NCBI GenBank assembly: GCA_959598545.1
Contig: CAUGFC010000112.1
Coordinates: 1 to 5,493 of the forward strand
Reading direction: 5' to 3'
From: an uncultured Olsenella sp.
Lineage (GTDB): Bacteria; Actinomycetota; Coriobacteriia; Coriobacteriales; Atopobiaceae
DNA: 5,493 bases
Positions 3,888 through 5,493 of this stretch are shown here, piece after piece. Under the pieces are notes generated by a model. The model had not been told where the DNA came from and did no database searches. It saw nothing but the letters and a program-made list of their open reading frames with translations. The stretch's first letter is position 1. The number at the start of each line of letters is the position of its first letter. A program made the translations under genes and the position numbers.

Positions 3888-5493
3888 ATGTCTACGACCG
3901 ATACCTCACATATCCGCAACTTCTCGATCGTTGCGCACATCGACCACGGAAAGTCGACCATCTCGGACCGCATCCTCGAGCTCACCCACACGGTGGAGGA
4001 GCGCGACATGGAGGCGCAGCTCCTGGACACGATGGACATCGAGCGGGAGCGCGGCATCACGATCAAGTCCAACGCCGTGCGCGTGACCTATGACGCCGAC
4101 GACGGCGAGACCTACCAGTTCAACCTCATCGACACGCCGGGCCATGTCGACTTCACCTACGAGGTCAGTCGCAGCCTCGCCGCCTGCGAGGGCGCGGTCC
4201 TCGTGGTGGACGCCACTCAGGGCGTCGAGGCGCAGACCGTGTCCAACGCCAACCTGGCCATGAACGCCAACCTCGACATCGTGCCCGCAATCAACAAGAT
4301 CGACCTGCCGAGCGCCGAGCCCGACCGCGTGAAGGAGGAGATCGAGGAGGACCTCGCCATCCCGGCCGACGACGCCGTGTGCGTCTCCGGAAAGACCGGC
4401 GAGGGCATCCATGACCTGCTCGAGGCCATCGTCATGCTCGTCTCGCCGCCCGAGGGCGACTACGACGCACCGCTCAAGGCCCTCATCCTGGACTCCTACT
4501 TCGACGAGTACCGCGGCGTGGTTGCCACGGTGCGCGTCTTCGACGGCCGCATCCGCAAGGGCGACCAGCTCCGCATGATGCAGGCCGGCGAGGGCTTTCT
4601 CGTGGACGGCGTGGGCGTCAAGCGTCCGGCCGAGCAGCTCGTGGACGAGCTGGGGGTCGGCGAGGTCGGCTTCGTCGTCACGGGCCTCAAGAACCCCGAG
4701 GCCGTGCGCGTGGGAGACACGCTCACGTACGCGAGCCGTCCCTGCGCAGAGGCGCTCCCGGGCTATCGCGAGGCAAAGCCGATGGTCTACACCGGCATCT
4801 TCCCCATAGACAACAAGGACTACGAGAACCTCCGCGACGCCCTGGAGAAGCTGCGCGTGAACGACCCCTCGCTCACGTGGAGCCCCGAGACCTCGGTGGC
4901 CCTGGGTTTCGGCTTCCGCGTGGGCTTCCTGGGCCTGCTCCACATGGAGGTCGTCAAGGAGCGCCTGGAGCGCGAGTTCGCGCTCTCGCTCATTGCCACC
5001 TCGCCCTCGGTGGACTACCACGTCTACAAGACCGACGGCGAGATGATCGAGGTTCGCAGCCCGCAGGACCTTCCCGACGTCACCCGCATCGAGCGCATCG
5101 AGGAGCCCTACCTCAAGGCCAAGGTCATCGTGCCTCCCGAGTACACGGGTGCGGTCATGCAGCTCGCCATCGAGCACCGCGGCATCACGCAGGATATGGT
5201 CTACCTCTCCGAGAAGTCCGTGGAGATGCACTTCGACATCCCGCTCGCCGAGCTCATCCTGGACTTCTTCGACCAGCTCAAGAGCCGGACCAAGGGCTAC
5301 GCGAGCCTGGACTACGAGTTCTCCGACTACCGCGCAAGCGACCTCGTGAAGCTCGACATCCTGCTCTCCGGCGACGAGGTGGACGCCCTCAGCTTCATCG
5401 TGCACCGGGACAAGGCCTACACGATGGCGCGCGGCCTCTGCGACAAGCTCAAGGAGATCATCCCGCGCCAGCAGTTCGAGGTGCCCATCCAGG
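3888..5493 (+). CDS. lepA: Elongation factor 4 (LepA), 3' end outside window
   Basis: LepA/EF-4 is a translational GTPase of the EF-G family that acts on the ribosome (back-translocation and 30S biogenesis have both been proposed). The frame is open from ATG 3888 to the window edge: 535 codons plus one base, of a usual length near 600. GTPase motifs are intact: G1 AHIDHGKST (16-24), RGITI (55-59), G3 DTPGH (82-86), G4 NKID (136-139) and G5 SGKT (167-170). Domain 2 follows (about 190-285), then the LepA-specific ALGFGFRVGFLGLLHMEVVKER (338-359) and SEKSVEMHFDIPLAELILDFFDQLKS (441-466), which separate it from EF-G, TypA and TetM. The missing part is most of the unique C-terminal domain. The next Met in frame is M41, beyond the P-loop, so 3888 is the only sensible start. 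It is divergent from rpsT, with a promoter placing the start codon at the 5' end of the mRNA. Confidence 0.98.
   Translation, partial: MSTTDTSHIRNFSIVAHIDHGKSTISDRILELTHTVEERDMEAQLLDTMDIERERGITIKSNAVRVTYDADDGETYQFNLIDTPGHVDFTYEVSRSLAACEGAVLVVDATQGVEAQTVSNANLAMNANLDIVPAINKIDLPSAEPDRVKEEIEEDLAIPADDAVCVSGKTGEGIHDLLEAIVMLVSPPEGDYDAPLKALILDSYFDEYRGVVATVRVFDGRIRKGDQLRMMQAGEGFLVDGVGVKRPAEQLVDELGVGEVGFVVTGLKNPEAVRVGDTLTYASRPCAEALPGYREAKPMVYTGIFPIDNKDYENLRDALEKLRVNDPSLTWSPETSVALGFGFRVGFLGLLHMEVVKERLEREFALSLIATSPSVDYHVYKTDGEMIEVRSPQDLPDVTRIERIEEPYLKAKVIVPPEYTGAVMQLAIEHRGITQDMVYLSEKSVEMHFDIPLAELILDFFDQLKSRTKGYASLDYEFSDYRASDLVKLDILLSGDEVDALSFIVHRDKAYTMARGLCDKLKEIIPRQQFEVPIQ

Noticed and set aside
3906..5405. 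499-codon minus-strand open frame rich in His, Val, Asp and Glu
   Set aside because: It is the antisense shadow of lepA, whose plus-strand frame has all the GTPase motifs. The long antisense frame results from G/C-biased third codon positions.
1..5493. CRISPR array, tRNA/rRNA genes, insertion sequence or integrase
   Set aside because: No regular repeat-spacer pattern, no tRNA-like or rRNA-like sequence, and no transposase or recombinase frame was found on either strand.

Overview
The window is high-GC bacterial chromosome. It carries the end of comEC, all of holA, an accessory gene of the AbiEi-like/DUF559-like type, rpsT, and most of lepA. The order comEC-holA-rpsT-lepA, with rpsT divergent from lepA, together with the strong G/C bias at third codon positions, suggests an actinomycetote. 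A Coriobacteriia (Olsenella/Atopobium-type) is my best guess, made from general feel of the proteins and not from any search.

Layout. Bases 1-819 (+) are the C-terminal metallo-beta-lactamase domain of the DNA-uptake channel protein ComEC, cut by the left edge. A 46-base gap follows, with a possible extended -10 element and a perfect 8-bp hairpin. Then comes holA (866-1825, +), the clamp-loader delta subunit. Bases 1826-3451 look like an accessory islet between core genes: their noncoding parts are visibly richer in A/T. The islet holds one gene on the minus strand (1943-2980), encoding a 345-residue protein with an AbiEi-type front half and a DUF559/Vsr-like PD-(D/E)XK back half. It also holds about 450 bases with no recognisable gene. 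An imperfect 16/17-base direct repeat lies near both ends of the islet.

Bases 3452-3779 (-) are rpsT (ribosomal protein bS20, GTG start) with a textbook intrinsic terminator. Bases 3888-5493 (+) are lepA (EF-4), cut by the right edge after 535 codons. The 108 bases between rpsT and lepA carry two back-to-back promoters whose -10 elements are arranged with exact dyad symmetry. The lepA -10 sits so close to its ATG that the mRNA is predicted to be leaderless.

Functionally, the core genes serve DNA uptake, replication and translation and are housekeeping neighbours rather than one pathway. The only candidate for an undescribed or defence-type function is the solitary AbiEi/nuclease-like gene. 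No partner toxin, integrase or transposase is visible in the window.
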